Below the pieces are notes generated by a model. The model was given only the letters and a program-made list of their open reading frames with translations. It did no database searches and was not told the origin of the DNA. From Pseudomonas sp. MAG733B (GTDB taxonomy: Bacteria > Pseudomonadota > Gammaproteobacteria > Pseudomonadales > Pseudomonadaceae): 64,000 nt of DNA. Of this stretch, positions 36,001 to 58,385 are shown piece by piece. Position numbers and translations under genes: made by a program. Position 1 is the first letter of the stretch, and every line of letters begins with the position of its first letter. The stretch is from positions 5,208,001-5,272,000 of the forward strand of contig NZ_CP145732.1 in assembly GCF_036884845.1 (NCBI RefSeq), read 5' to 3'.

Positions 36001-39000
36001 TGTTCGTAGTCGCGCACGGCCAGGTTGTAATCCTGCAACTCACGCAGCCATTCGCCCAACGGCTGTTGCGGGTCGAGGGTCTGGATCACTGGCAAGGTGT
36101 TGATGAACAGGCCGAGCATTTCCTGGGCACCGGGCAAACCGGTCGGGCGCCCTGCCACCGTCGCGCCGAAGGCCACGCAGCGCTGCCCGCTATGGCGCTG
36201 CAACAGCAACAGCCAGGCACCTTGCACCAAGGTGTTGAGGGTCACGCGCTGACGCTTGGCGAAACTGTGCAACTTGCGTGTCGCCTCGGCATTGAGGTCA
36301 CTGTACATCACGCCGTGGCCTGAGCCTGCGGCACCCGAAGCCTTGGCCAGAATGGTCGGGGCTTCCAGCAAAGCCAGGCGCTCGCGCCAGAAACCTTCGG
36401 CCTGGGCATCGTCCTGACGTTGCAGCCAGGCGATGTAATCGGCGTAGCGACCGGTCAGCGCCGGCAGGCTGTCGTGGTGATACAGGCGCAGCATCTCGCC
36501 CAGCAGACGCGAAGCACTCCAACCGTCCAGCAGCAGGTGATGGTAGATCCAGATCATCTGGTAACGCTCTTCACCGAGGCGAACCAGAATGAAGCGCATC
36601 AGCGGCGGGCAGCTCAGGTCGAAGCCTTTCGCCTGCTCGGCAGCCGCCAGTTCGCTCAGCGCTTGCTCGGTGTCACTACGCTCGCGCCAGTCGAGCTCTT
36701 CGATCGGCAACTCGACTTCGGCAAACACCGCTTGCAACGGATCGGCCAGGCCGTCGCGCCAGCGGAACGCCGCACGCAGTACTTCATGCCGCTCGACCAA
36801 CGCCTGCCATGCCGCGCGGAAACGCGGCACCTGCAAGCCATCCACGGCCACGCTCAACTGGTTGACGTAGGGGTTGAGCTCCGGCGAATCGAGGCAATGG
36901 AACAACATGCCCTGCTGCATCGGCGACAGCGGATACAGGTCTTGCAGCCCCTCACGCGCCGTCACGTCGATGTGTGGAACCAGCGCGAAAGCCTCTACGG
37001 TCGGCGCGTCGACCAACGTAGTTTCACGACGGGTCGCCACGGCGGCGAGTGCACGGATGGTCTGCTGTTCGAACAATTGCTTCGGACTGAACACCAACCC
37101 GCGCTGCCCGGCACGGCTCACCGCTTGCAGCGAAATGATCGAGTCGCCACCCAGTTCGAAGAAGTTTTCGGTGACGCCCAGCGAATCCAGGCCGAGCAGG
37201 TCCTGCCAGATCTCCACCAACAGCGCCTCGGCGGGCGTCGTGGCGGCGACCTGATCGAGGCTCTGACGCGAGGCTTCCGGCGCTGGCAAACCCTGACGAT
37301 CGAGCTTGCCGTTCGGCGTCAGCGGCAGCGCGGCCAGGCACATCAGGTGTGCCGGCAACATGTGCGCGGGCAGACGGCTGCGCAAGTGTGCGGTTAGTGC
37401 GTCACGCAGGTCCTGCTCATCGGCGAGCGGATCGCGCGGCACCACGTAACCCACCAGTTGGCGACTCACTGGCCCTTCGCGGTCGATGACGAACGCTTCA
37501 CGCACGCCTTCGTGCTCCATCAGGCAAGCTTCGATTTCGCCGAGTTCGATACGGAAACCGCGAATCTTCACTTGCTGGTCAATGCGGCCGAGATATTCGA
37601 CCACGCCATCAGCGCGGAACCGTGCGAGGTCGCCGCTGCGGTACAGCCGCGCCCCCGGCACGAAAGGGTCCGGCACAAAACGTTCGGCAGTCAGGTCTGG
37701 ACGCTGGTGGTAACCCCGCGCCACGCCCTCGCCGCCGAGGTACAACTCGCCCGCCACGCCCACCGGCAACGGCTGCAAGCCACCGTCCAGGATGTACGCG
37801 CTGCGGTTGCCCACCGGGCGGCCAATCGGCATGAACGCCGAGTCGAATTCGGTATCCGGATACGCCAGCCAGATCAGCGGCGTGATCACCGTTTCGGTCG
37901 GGCCGTAGCCGTTGATCAGGCGCTTGGGTTGCAGCACTTGCTGAACTTCGTCGAACGCATGCTTGGCCATGCCTTCACCGCACGGGGTGTAGGAACGGAT
38001 CGGCAGATCGCGCCCCGCTTCGCCCATGTAGTCGGCGATCTGCGCCAGGTAACTCGGGGTGAAACAGGCGATGGTGATGCGGTGTTTTTCGATCTCGGCG
38101 CAGGTGCGCTCGACGCTCCACAACTCGTCATCACGCGGCATCACCGCCGAACCGAACACCAGCGGCGTCAGCCAGCGTTCGTGGGCGCCGTCGAAGCTGA
38201 TCGAGGCAAATTGCAGTTCGCGGTCGTCCGGGGTCATGCCGTACAACTCGCCGATCGACACGCAATGCATGGCCAGCGGACCGTGGGCCACGCTGACGCC
38301 TTTCGGTCGCCCGGTGGAGCCCGAGGTGTAGATCAGATAGGCGAGGTTTTCGCCGCAGGTCAGGTTGACCGGGTTGCTGTCCGCCATGGACTCCAACGGT
38401 TCACGGTCGATTTCCAGCACCGCCAGACCTTCCGGCAACGGCAGTTTTTCCCGCAGCCAGGATTGACTGATCAGCAGCGAAATCCCGCTGTCGTCCATCA
38501 GATAGCTCAGGCGTTCAGCCGGGTACGCCGGGTCGAGCGGCACGTAGGCGCCGCCCGCCTTGAGGATCGCCAGCAATCCGACGATCATTTCCGGCGAACG
38601 CTGCATCGCCAGGCCCACCCGCACTTCAGGGCCGATACCGCGCCCGCGCAAGTGGTGGGCCAGGCGGTTGGAGCGGCGGTTGAGTTCGTCGAAGCTCAGT
38701 TCCACATCATTGAAGATCAGCGCCGTGGCGTCCGGTCGGGCAACGGCCTGCGCCTCGATCAATTGGTGCACGCATAGCGGGTTTTCCGCGACGGTGAACG
38801 GCGGGTTCCACGCCAGCAATTGCTGGGCGCGCTCCGGTGCCGTTAGCAGGGCCAGTTCGCTCAAAGCAGCCTGAGGTGCCGCGACCATCGCCGCCAGCAG
38901 CGCGGCCAGATGCTCGCTCATGCGCGCAATCGCCGTGCTGCTGAAATGGTTGCACTGGTAGCTCCAGTTCAGGCTCAGCTGACTTTCAGCGGTGGCCGCC

Positions 39001-42000
39001 AGGGTCAGCGGGAAGTTGGTGCGTTCGTGATTCTGCGGGATCGAGAAGCTCAATCCGGCCGGCGCACCCTGTTGCAGGGCTTCGGCCACCGGGAAGTTTT
39101 CGAACACCAGCAGGCTGTCGAACAGCGGCTCACCGGCACGCCCGGCCCAGCGCTGAATGTCCCCGAGGGCGGTGAATTCATGTTCGCGCAGTTCGAGGTT
39201 CTGCGCCTGCAAACGGCTCAGCCATTGCTCGACGCTTTCCACGGCGTCCGGGCTGCTGATCACCGGCAAGGTGTTGATGAACAGACCGAGCTGGCTTTCC
39301 GCACCCGGCAAATCCACCGGACGCCCGGCCACGGTGGCGCCGAACGCCACGCTGCGCTGGCCGCTGTAGCGTTGCAGCAGCAGCGCCCACGCGCCTTGCA
39401 CCAAGGTGTTGAGGGTGACTTTCTGCTGGCGGGCAAAGTCGCTGAAGCGTTTGCTGATGGCGACGTCGAACGTCTGGAGATGGTCGGAAAACTCCGCGTC
39501 CGACAGGTTTTTGCTGTCGCCATGGGCGAGGCTCTGAGCCAGCAGCGTCGGGTTGTCGAGGGTTGCCAGTTGCCCGCGCCAGAAAGCCTCGTCGGCCTCG
39601 GCATCCTGACGTTGCAGCCAGCCGATGTAGTCGGCGAAACGCCCGGTGGGCGCCTGCACTTCTTGCCCGGCATAACGCTGCAAGACTTCGCTCAGCAGCA
39701 GCGAGTTACTCCAGCCGTCGAGCAGCAGGTGATGGTGGGTGTAGATCAGTTGCTGACGCTCGTCGTCCAGGCGCACCAGCGTCAGACGCATCAGCGGCGC
39801 TTTGGTCGAGTCCAGTTGCAGGCGTTCGCTGTCGATCAGTTGCGCCAGCGCTTCGGCCTGATTGTCGCGACCGCGCCAGTCAAGGCAGGTCAGCGGCAAT
39901 TGCAGTTGACGATGCACCAGTTGCACCGGCGCTTCGAAACCTTGCGGGAAGTGGAAACTGCTGCGCAGGATCGCATGGCCGTCGAGCACCGCTTGCCACG
40001 CGCGGCCCAGACGTTCGGAATCGAGACCGCGAGCCTCGACGCTGAGTTGGTTTACATACGCGCCAGACGCCGATTCGTAGAGACTGTGGAACAGCAAACC
40101 GGCCTGCATCGGCGACAGCGGATACACATCTTCGATCTGCGCCGGCGGCACCGGCAGACCATCGAGTTGCGCCTGGCTCAGGCGCGCCAGCGGGAAGTCG
40201 GCCGGGGTCACGCCACCCGCACCGTCGCTCAGGCAATGGTCGATCAGCGCCAACAGTTCGGCGCGGAAATCGATCGCCAGGGCTTCAATCTCGCGCAGCT
40301 CGAAGCATTCGCGGCTGAAGGTCCAGTCGAGTTTCAGTTCACCGCCATAGACCTGGCCGTCCACCGACAGCCAGTTCGGCAGTGGCGAGTCGGCGGATTG
40401 CGCGGCGCCGCTGCATTCCCTGGCCGGGGTGAACAACGCGTCCTCGGCAAAGCTTTGGTCGAACTGGCCCAGGTAGTTGAAGGTCACCCGCGCCTGCGGC
40501 AACGCCGCCAATGCGGATTGCGCCGCAGCATCGCCCATGTAGCGCAGCAAGCCGAAGCCCAGGCCTTTGCCTGGGATGTCGCGCAGTTGCTGCTTGATTG
40601 TCTTGATCGAAGCGCCGAGGTTGGCGGTCGGTGTCAGGCGCACCGGGAACAGGCTGGAGAACCAGCCGACGGTGCGGGTCAGGTCGATGTCGTCAAACAG
40701 CTCTTCGCGGCCATGGCCTTCGAGCTGAATCAGTGCCGATGCTTCACCGGTCCAGCGGCTGAGTGCGCGGGCTAATGCGGTCAGCAGCAGATCGTTGACC
40801 TGAGTGCGGTAGATCGCCGGGGCCTGTTGCAGCAACTGGCGGGTCTGATCACGATCCAGGCCGATGCTCACGCCCTGGCGCAGATGCCCGGCCTGACTCG
40901 CTTGCGCGTTGGCCGCCGGCAGCAAATCGCTGGCTCCGGTCAACTGCGCTTGCCACCACTTCAGTTCGGCGGCGGCGGTTTCAGAGCGTGCGTAAGTATC
41001 GAGCTTGTCCGCCCAAGCCTGGAAAGCGCTGGTCTTCGGCGGCAGTTCTTCACCTTGATAAGCGGCCTGCAAATCTTCCAGCAACACCCGCCACGAAACA
41101 CCGTCCACCGCCAAGTGGTGGATCACCAGCAGCAAGCGTTGCGAGCCATCGGCCTGGGCGATCAGCGCCACGCGCAGCAGCGGTCCATCTTGCAGGCTGA
41201 AGCTGCGCTGGGCTTCGTCGCACACCGACTCCAGCGAGGCATCGCTGGCGACACGGGCGGTCCAGAGCATGTCAATGACGTCGGCGCTGTCGGCGCCGAC
41301 ATAACGCGCCGACCATTGGCCGTCGACCTGACTGAAGCGCAGACGCAGGGCATCGTGCTGCTTGAGCACACGTTGCAAGGCACCTTGCAGACGCGGCAGT
41401 TCAAGGGTTTCGCGCGGTGTCAGCAACACCGCCTGGTTCCAGTGTGCGCGTTGCGGGATCGGTTCTTCGAAGAACCAGCGCTGGATCGGCGTGAGTTTTT
41501 GCACGCCATCGACCGGCCCTTGTTGGGCCAGCGGCGCGGCCTGTTCCTTGACCACGGCAGCCAGGGCTTGCAGGGTTTGCTGCTGGAACAGGTCGCGCGG
41601 TTGCAGGCTCAGGCCGGCACGGCGGGCGCGACTGACCACTTGAATCGAGATGATCGAGTCGCCGCCCAGCTCAAAGAAATTGTCCTGACGCCCGACTTGC
41701 TCCACGCCCAACACGTCCTGCCAGATCTGCGCCAACACCTGCTCATGGCTGCTGCGCGGTGCTTCGAACGCACGCTGGCTGACCTGCGCGGTCGGCGCCG
41801 GCAGGCGTTTGCGGTCCAGTTTGCCGTTGGGACTCAGCGGCATCTGTTCGATCAGCACGGTCTGCGCCGGCACCATGTAATCCGGCAGGCTGCCGAGCAA
41901 ATGGCTTTTCAGGGTTTCGCGCCACGCGCCTTGCTGCTCGGCATCAGCACCGACCAAAGCACGGTCCTGCGGCACGATGTACGCCACCAGTTGCTTGCCG

Positions 42001-44833
42001 CTCGGGCCGTCTAGGGCCAGGACTACGGCTTCCTGCACGTCCGGATGTTCTTGCAGACGCGCTTCGATTTCCCCGAGCTCAATACGCAGGCCGCGAATCT
42101 TCACTTGGTGGTCGATGCGTCCGCAGTAATCGATAACGCCATCGGCGCGATACCGCGCCAGGTCGCCGGTGCGGTACAGGCGCTCGCCGCTGCCGAACGG
42201 ATCGACCACGAAACGCTCGGCAGTCAGCGCACCACGACGGTGATAACCGCGCGCCAGACCAACGCCGCCGAGGTACAACTCACCCACCGCGCCCAGCGGC
42301 AACGGTTGCAGTTCGCTGTCGAGAATGCAGGTGCGCAGATTGGCGATTGGTCGGCCGATCGGCACGCTGTCGCGACCCTCTTCGACGCAGGTCCAGTGGG
42401 TCACGTCGATGGCCGCTTCGGTCGGGCCATACAGGTTGTACAGGTTGGCTTGCGGCAGGCTGCGCAGGGTCTGGCGTTGCAGTTCCATCGGCAGCGCTTC
42501 GCCACTGCAAATGATCCGGGTCAGCGAGGTGCAAGCCAGCGCTTCGTCGGCACCGATGAACGCCGAGAGCATCGACGGCACGAAGTGCAGCGTGGTGATC
42601 GCTTGCTCAACGATCAGCGCGGCAAGGCGTTGTGGATCGCGATGCTCGCCCGGTGCGGCGATCACCAGCGTCGCGCCTTTCATCAGCGGCCAGAAAAACT
42701 CCCACACCGACACGTCGAAACTGAACGGCGTCTTTTGCAGCACGCGGTCTGACGGCAGCAGGTTGTAGGCTTCCTGCATCCACTCGATGCGGTTGTGCAG
42801 CGCCACATGGCGGTTGCCCGCGCCTTTTGGTTTACCGGTCGAACCGGAGGTGTAGATCATGTAGGCGAGGTTTTCTGCCACGGCGATGTTCGGCAGATCG
42901 CTGCCCGGCAGTTCGCTCAGCCAATCGGCATCGGCGTGCAGGCTCAAAGTGCGCACGTTGTCCGGCGTCGGCAGTTGCGCCAGCAAATGCGCTTGGGTCA
43001 GCAGCAGCGAAATGCCGCTGTCTTCGATCATGTAGCTCAAGCGATCCAGCGGGTATTCCGGGTCCAGCGGCACGTAGGCGCCACCGGCCTTGAGAATTGC
43101 CAGCAGGCCGACGACCATTTCGAACGAGCGGTCGCAGGCAATCCCGACGATCACTTCCGGGCCGACGCCCTGCGCACGCAAGTGATGGGCCAGACGATTG
43201 GCGCGCAGGTTCAGCTCGGCGTAGCTCAAGGACTGGCCCTGGAACACCAGCGCCGTCGCTTCAGGGTTTTCAATCACCCGCGCTTCGAAATGCCGCTGCA
43301 CGCAGACTTCACCCGGATATACCTGAGCGGTGTCATTGAGATCATCGAGGATGCGCAGGCGCTCGTCAGCGTCCAGCAGCGGCAATTCGGCCAGCGGGGT
43401 TTGCGGGTTGGCCAGCACCCCGGCGAGCAGGTTGCGCCAATGCCGGGCCAGCGTTTCGATGCGCTCAGCGTCGAACAGGTCGGTGGCGTAGGTGAGGCTG
43501 GCGAACAGTTTGTCGCCCTCTTCCTGGGTATCGAGTTGCAGGTCGAACTGGGTGGTCTGCGCCGTGGCGTTCAATGCCTCGACCCGCAGACCGGCCAGCA
43601 AACCGCTGACCGCTGCCGGCCGGGCTTGCTGGTGATTGAACATCACTTGGAACAGCGGGCTGTGGCTCAAGCTGCGCTCACCTTGCAGCGCCTGCACCAG
43701 ACGCTCGAACGGCAAGTCCTGATAATCCTGGGCATCCAGCGACGCGGTGCGGGTTTGCTCCAGTAACTGGCTGAACGGCAGGCGTCCGTCGAGTTCGGCG
43801 CGCATCACCTGGGTGTTGACGAAGAAGCCGATCAGGCCACGGGTTTCCGCGCGATTACGGTTGCCGATCGGCACGCCAATGCGCAAATCGGATTGACCGC
43901 TGTAGCGATAGAGCAAGGCATGGAAACTGGCGAGCAACAGCATGAACGGGGTCACGCCGCGTTGCTTGGCCAAGGTCATCAAACCGCTGGCCAGATCTGC
44001 GTCGAGGGCGAAATCCAGACGCGCACCGCGCTGGCTCGGCTGGGCCGGACGCGGACGATCCGTCGGCAATTCCAGCAGCGGCTGTTCGCTGCCGAGCTTC
44101 TCACGCCACCAGTTCAGTTGACGCTCCAGCTCTCCGGCGTCCATCCAGCGACGTTGCCACGCGGCGTAGTCCGAATACTGGATCGGCAGCGCTTGCAGTT
44201 CCGCGCCCTGCCCTTGGCAATGGCCGGCATACAGTCGGGAAAACTCTTCGATCAATACGCCCATCGACCAGCCATCGGTGACGATGTGGTGCAGGGTCAG
44301 CACCAGCACATGGTCCTCGGTGTCCAATTGCAACAGGCTGACGCGTAGCAGCGGGCCGTGCTGCAAATCGAATGGCCGGGCGATGTCCTGCTCGACCTTT
44401 TTCATTGCGCATTCGAAACGCTGCGCCGCAGGTTCTTCGCGCAAATCGTGCTGTTCGATGGACAGCGAAGTGAACGCCGCCAGCGTTTGCAGCACTTGGC
44501 CGTCGTCCTCGATAAAACGACTGCGCAGGCTCTGGTGCCGCTCCAGCAGCACATCAAAACTCTGTTGCAGGGCCGCGACATTCAGCGGTCCATGCAGACG
44601 CAGGGCGGCAGGAATGTTGTACGCCGAACTCTGTGGATCGAGCTGCCAGAGGAACCATTGGCGCTGCTGCGCGTAGGACAGTTCAAACGTCGCTTGCGGC
44701 TCGGCAGCGGCTGGAATCGGCAGTTGGCCAAAACTCACACCCTGCTCTTGCATCTTGGTCAAAAACTCGCGGCGCTTGTCGGCGGGCAGGCCGGCAAAGC
44801 GGGTGGCGATACGCATGGCGGTGGTGTGTTCCA

Positions 44834-44834
<1 letters not shown>
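33072..44834 (-). CDS. pvdD: Terminal pyoverdine NRPS, C-A-T-E-C-A-T-C-A-T-TE (PvdD-like)
   Basis: This 3920-residue synthetase completes the pyoverdine peptide. Module 1: C (HHIVTDG), A near residues 510-1010, T 'GGDSIIS' (about 1056), E with 'HHLAVDG' (about 1241); its A code DVWHISLIDK is serine-type, so D-Ser. Module 2: C starting 'DVYPLSPMQAG' (about 1575), A code D-G-E-C-T-C-G-I-T-K, T 'GGDSIIS' (about 2563), no E. Module 3: C 'DLYPLSPMQQG' (about 2635), A code D-G-E-C-C-G-G-V-T-K, T 'GGDSLQV' (about 3605). The TE has 'GWSLGGALTQ' (about 3740) and His in 'LAGGHYELL'. Codes were aligned by eye; modules 2 and 3 are probably hydroxyornithine types. Its ATG overlaps the upstream NRPS stop (TGATG). 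The symbol rests on synteny (TE-bearing, near fpvA). Confidence 0.93.
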
Positions 44835-55816
<10,982 letters not shown>

Positions 55817-55870
55817 TTCTGGGTATCCGGATCAGTGGCGGGAAGCACAAAGGCACGTCGTCCCTATAAA

Positions 55871-55893
55871 ACGAATGCAGGCCGGAAAAATTA
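55871..55893 (-). promoter_or_regulatory. Weak iron-starvation-box candidate of the NRPS operon
   Basis: On the minus strand TAATT-N15-CGT (or CTAAT-N16-CGT), a degenerate form of TAAAT-N16-CGT, with CGT 55 bases before the NRPS start. Orientation and distance are suitable. Confidence 0.35.
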
Positions 55894-55962
55894 GCGAATG
55901 AGAACAAGTATCAGAAGGGAGGTAAAACGAGGGTGATTACAGGAACCTTGCGAACCCAAAAA

Positions 55963-56057
55963 CCTGTAGGAGCAAAGCTTGCTCGCGATGGCGGTGTAAC
56001 TGTCGATATCTATGTTGAATGTCAGACCGCTATCGCGAGCAAGCTTTGCTCCTACAA
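55963..56057. repeat. REP-like inverted repeat pair (TAGGAGCAAAGC type)
   Basis: Arms TGTAGGAGCAAAGCTTGCTC and GAGCAAGCTTTGCTCCTACA are exactly complementary; the inner parts GCGATGGCGGT / ACCGCTATCGC also pair. It lies between the NRPS operon and the pvdG-like gene. Confidence 0.88.
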
Positions 56058-56066
56058 GAATCGGGG

Positions 56067-56801
56067 TCAGGCACTGGCAGCCATGGCATGCCGCCGATGA
56101 TGCACCTCCAGCTGATCCTTGATCACCCGCAGCACCTTGGCCTCATGCTCATGAATGAAGAAGTGCCCGCCAGCGAGCATGTCCACGGAAAAGCTGCCGT
56201 GGGTTTCCTTGCTCCAGCCGATCAACTGCTCGGTGGTGGCGCGGTCAGCCTTGCCGCCGAGCACGTGCACCGGGCACTTGAGCAACGGTCGCTGGATCGG
56301 CTCGAAACGCCCGCACAACTGAAAGTCGGCGCGCAGGATCGGCAGCGTTAGGCTCATCAGCTCTTCGTTGGCCAGCACTTCCTCGCTGGTGCCGTTGAGC
56401 GTGCGCAGTTGCTCGATCAGTTCGGCATCGGTCTTGGGTTCGGCAAAACCTCGGTCGTAGTCGGCGCGCATCGTGGGCGCGGCGGTGCCTGAAGCGAACA
56501 AGGCCACCGGCTCCGGACCGCCGAGCGAGCGAAACGCGTGGGCCATTTCACAGGCCAGCAACGCGCCGAGGCTATGGCCGAACAAGGCAAAAGGCGCCTT
56601 GAGCATGGTTTTTTGCTCGTGGGCCAGTTGCAGCGCCAGGCGGCGCATGTCGGTGTGCAACGGCTCGCCGTAGCGCACACCACGCCCCGGTAATTCCACC
56701 GGTTGCAGCTTGATCCACTCCGGCAGTTTGCGCCGCCAGCGGCTATAGACCATGGCGCTCGCGCCGGAATAGGGCAGGCACAGCAATGTCAGCTGGGTCA
56801 C
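56067..56801 (-). CDS. pvdG: Type II thioesterase of pyoverdine synthesis (PvdG-like)
   Basis: This 244-residue external thioesterase removes stalled or wrong acyl groups from NRPS carrier domains. Its nucleophile is in 'FALFGHSLGALLACEMA' (Ser near residue 89), it has the N-terminal 'LPYSGASAMVYSRW' and 'ELPGRGVRYGEP' typical of the family, and the catalytic His is in 'GGHFFIHEHE'. Length suits PvdG (about 254). The start is GTG at 56801 with GAGGT about 9 bases upstream. It lies upstream of the NRPS genes on the same strand but is separated by a REP-like element, and has its own weak iron-starvation-box candidate. Confidence 0.9.
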   Translation of the reverse strand: MTQLTLLCLPYSGASAMVYSRWRRKLPEWIKLQPVELPGRGVRYGEPLHTDMRRLALQLAHEQKTMLKAPFALFGHSLGALLACEMAHAFRSLGGPEPVALFASGTAAPTMRADYDRGFAEPKTDAELIEQLRTLNGTSEEVLANEELMSLTLPILRADFQLCGRFEPIQRPLLKCPVHVLGGKADRATTEQLIGWSKETHGSFSVDMLAGGHFFIHEHEAKVLRVIKDQLEVHHRRHAMAASA

Positions 56802-56833
56802 CGGGCGTACCTCGAAAGTTGTCTGTAAAGAGA

Positions 56834-56857
56834 ACGGATGAAGTACGCAGAGAATTA
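56834..56857 (-). promoter_or_regulatory. Iron-starvation-box candidate of the pvdG-like gene
   Basis: On the minus strand TAATT-N16-CGT, one mismatch from the PvdS consensus, with CGT 33 bases before the GTG start codon. Confidence 0.45.
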
Positions 56858-56870
56858 GTCGACCGGAGAT

Positions 56871-56957
56871 CCCTGTAGGAGCGAGCCTGCTCGCGATGGA
56901 GTGTCAGCCACATTGATATTGACTGACACTCCATCGCGAGCAAGCTCGCTCCTACAG
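56871..56957. repeat. REP-like inverted repeat pair (TAGGAGCGAGC type)
   Basis: The arms TAGGAGCGAGCCTGCTCGCG and CGCGAGCAAGCTCGCTCCTA extend through ATGGAGTGTCAG / CTGACACTCCAT into one nearly continuous hairpin with a short loop around 56915. It marks the edge of the pvd locus. Confidence 0.88.
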
Positions 56958-56965
56958 TTAAATCT

Positions 56966-58138
56966 TCATTTCAAATGGCGATAGCTTTGCACCGCTGACC
57001 CGAGAACCACCGCACCCGCGCCAATCGCCAGCCAAAACCCGCTCCTGGCCCCGAACGCATCAACCATCCACCCCGACCCCGCCGCACCGATCGCCACGCC
57101 GATGCTCAACCCGGTCACCAGCCAGGTCAGGCCCTCAGTGAGCTTGGCCGGCGGAACGATCTGTTCCACCAAGGCCATGGCGACAATCAACGTCGGCGCA
57201 AAAAACAGACCGGCGACAAACACCGCCAGCGACAACCCGAGAATGTTCACCGCCAGCAACAGCGGCAAGGTCGTCACCGCCGTCGCCACGCCACCATAGA
57301 GAAACAGTCGAGGCAACGGCACTTTCGAACGCAACGCACCGAACGCCAATCCGGCCATGCACGAGCCAATCGCATACACCGACAGCACAATACTCGCCGC
57401 CGCCGGTTGGCCCTGATGCTGGGCGAACGCGACGCTGACCACATCCACCACACCGACGATGGTGCCCATGGCGACCATCAACAGCATCAGCAACTGGATG
57501 TCCACGGAGCGGATGATCGACGCGGCATGATGTGCTTCATGAGGATGCACCGGTGGCTCGGTGCTGCGCTGCGACACAAACGCCGTAACTCCGATCGCCA
57601 GCATCAGCAATGCCGCCAACGGTCCGGCCTCGGGGAACGCCACCACGCACAAGCCCACCGACAGCGGCGGCCCGACAATAAAGCAGACTTCGTCCAGCAC
57701 CGATTCCAGGGCATAGGCCGTTTGCAGTTGCGGCTGGCCGCGATACAACTCGGTCCAGCGCGCCCGCACCATCGCCGACATGCTCGGCATGCAACCGGCA
57801 ATCGCGGCGAACACAAACAACGTCCAGTTCGGCGCCTGCAACCGGGTGCAGAGCAACACCATCAACAACGCCCCGCCACCGATCAACGCTGACACCGGCA
57901 AAATCCGTCGCTGACCAAAACGGTCCACCAGCCGCGACACCTGCGGCGCACAAAACGCCGTGGCCAGCGCAAACGTCGCCGCCACCGCGCCGGCCAATCC
58001 GTAGCCACCCTGCAACTGCGACAGCATGGTGATCAGGCCGATGCCGGTCATGGAAATCGGCATGCGCGCGATCATCCCGGCCAGCACAAAAGCACGGGCG
58101 CCCGGGGCTTTGAACAGTTCGCGGTAGGGGTTGGCCAT
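56966..58138 (-). CDS. Major facilitator superfamily transporter
   Basis: This is a 390-residue transporter with about 12 hydrophobic helices, the inter-helix motif 'DRFGQRRILPVSALIGGG', and an extended C-terminus. I start at 58138 (MANPYRELFKAPGARAF); the longer frame to 58321 runs through a REP-like repeat and reads as repeat-derived 'VIVGASLLAMGPS', so it is not credible. A start at 58174 is possible. No substrate can be assigned. It lies next to the pyoverdine cluster on the same strand, but a REP-like element and the lack of any iron-starvation box argue against co-regulation. Confidence 0.82.
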   Translation of the reverse strand: MANPYRELFKAPGARAFVLAGMIARMPISMTGIGLITMLSQLQGGYGLAGAVAATFALATAFCAPQVSRLVDRFGQRRILPVSALIGGGALLMVLLCTRLQAPNWTLFVFAAIAGCMPSMSAMVRARWTELYRGQPQLQTAYALESVLDEVCFIVGPPLSVGLCVVAFPEAGPLAALLMLAIGVTAFVSQRSTEPPVHPHEAHHAASIIRSVDIQLLMLLMVAMGTIVGVVDVVSVAFAQHQGQPAAASIVLSVYAIGSCMAGLAFGALRSKVPLPRLFLYGGVATAVTTLPLLLAVNILGLSLAVFVAGLFFAPTLIVAMALVEQIVPPAKLTEGLTWLVTGLSIGVAIGAAGSGWMVDAFGARSGFWLAIGAGAVVLGSAVQSYRHLK

Positions 58139-58220
58139 GGGTGCAGGTCTCGTCAAGGGACTGCACGTTGCCATAAACGCTGATTGAGAAGAAAGCGTGG
58201 AATTGTTGGTTGTATGTGAA

Positions 58221-58302
58221 GGCCCCATCGCCAGCAGGCTGGCTCCCACAATGACTGATGTACACCCATCCAATGTGGGAGCCAGCCTGCTGGCGATGGG
58301 GC
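58221..58302. repeat. REP-like inverted repeat pair (GGGAGCCAGCCTGC type)
   Basis: GGCCCCATCGCCAGCAGGCT and AGCCTGCTGGCGATGGGGCC are perfect complements, with further pairing of GGCTCCCACA/TGTGGGAGCC. The element lies between the divergent MFS and GH15 genes. Confidence 0.88.
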
Positions 58303-58385
58303 CAGAACAGTCAACGCACAAATGAACTCCAGTCCACCCAAACCAGTCAGCTAAATAGACCCCTGATTCCCGGAGCCCCGCGACA

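Noticed and set aside
33711..36323. 870-residue plus-strand frame, and several similar ones to 55.9 kb
   Set aside because: They are antisense to the NRPS genes; composition is biased to His, Gln and Arg and there are no domain motifs.
58139..58321. N-terminal extension of the MFS gene to 58321
   Set aside because: The extension is translated REP-like repeat ('VIVGASLLAMGPS'), so the later ATG is preferred.
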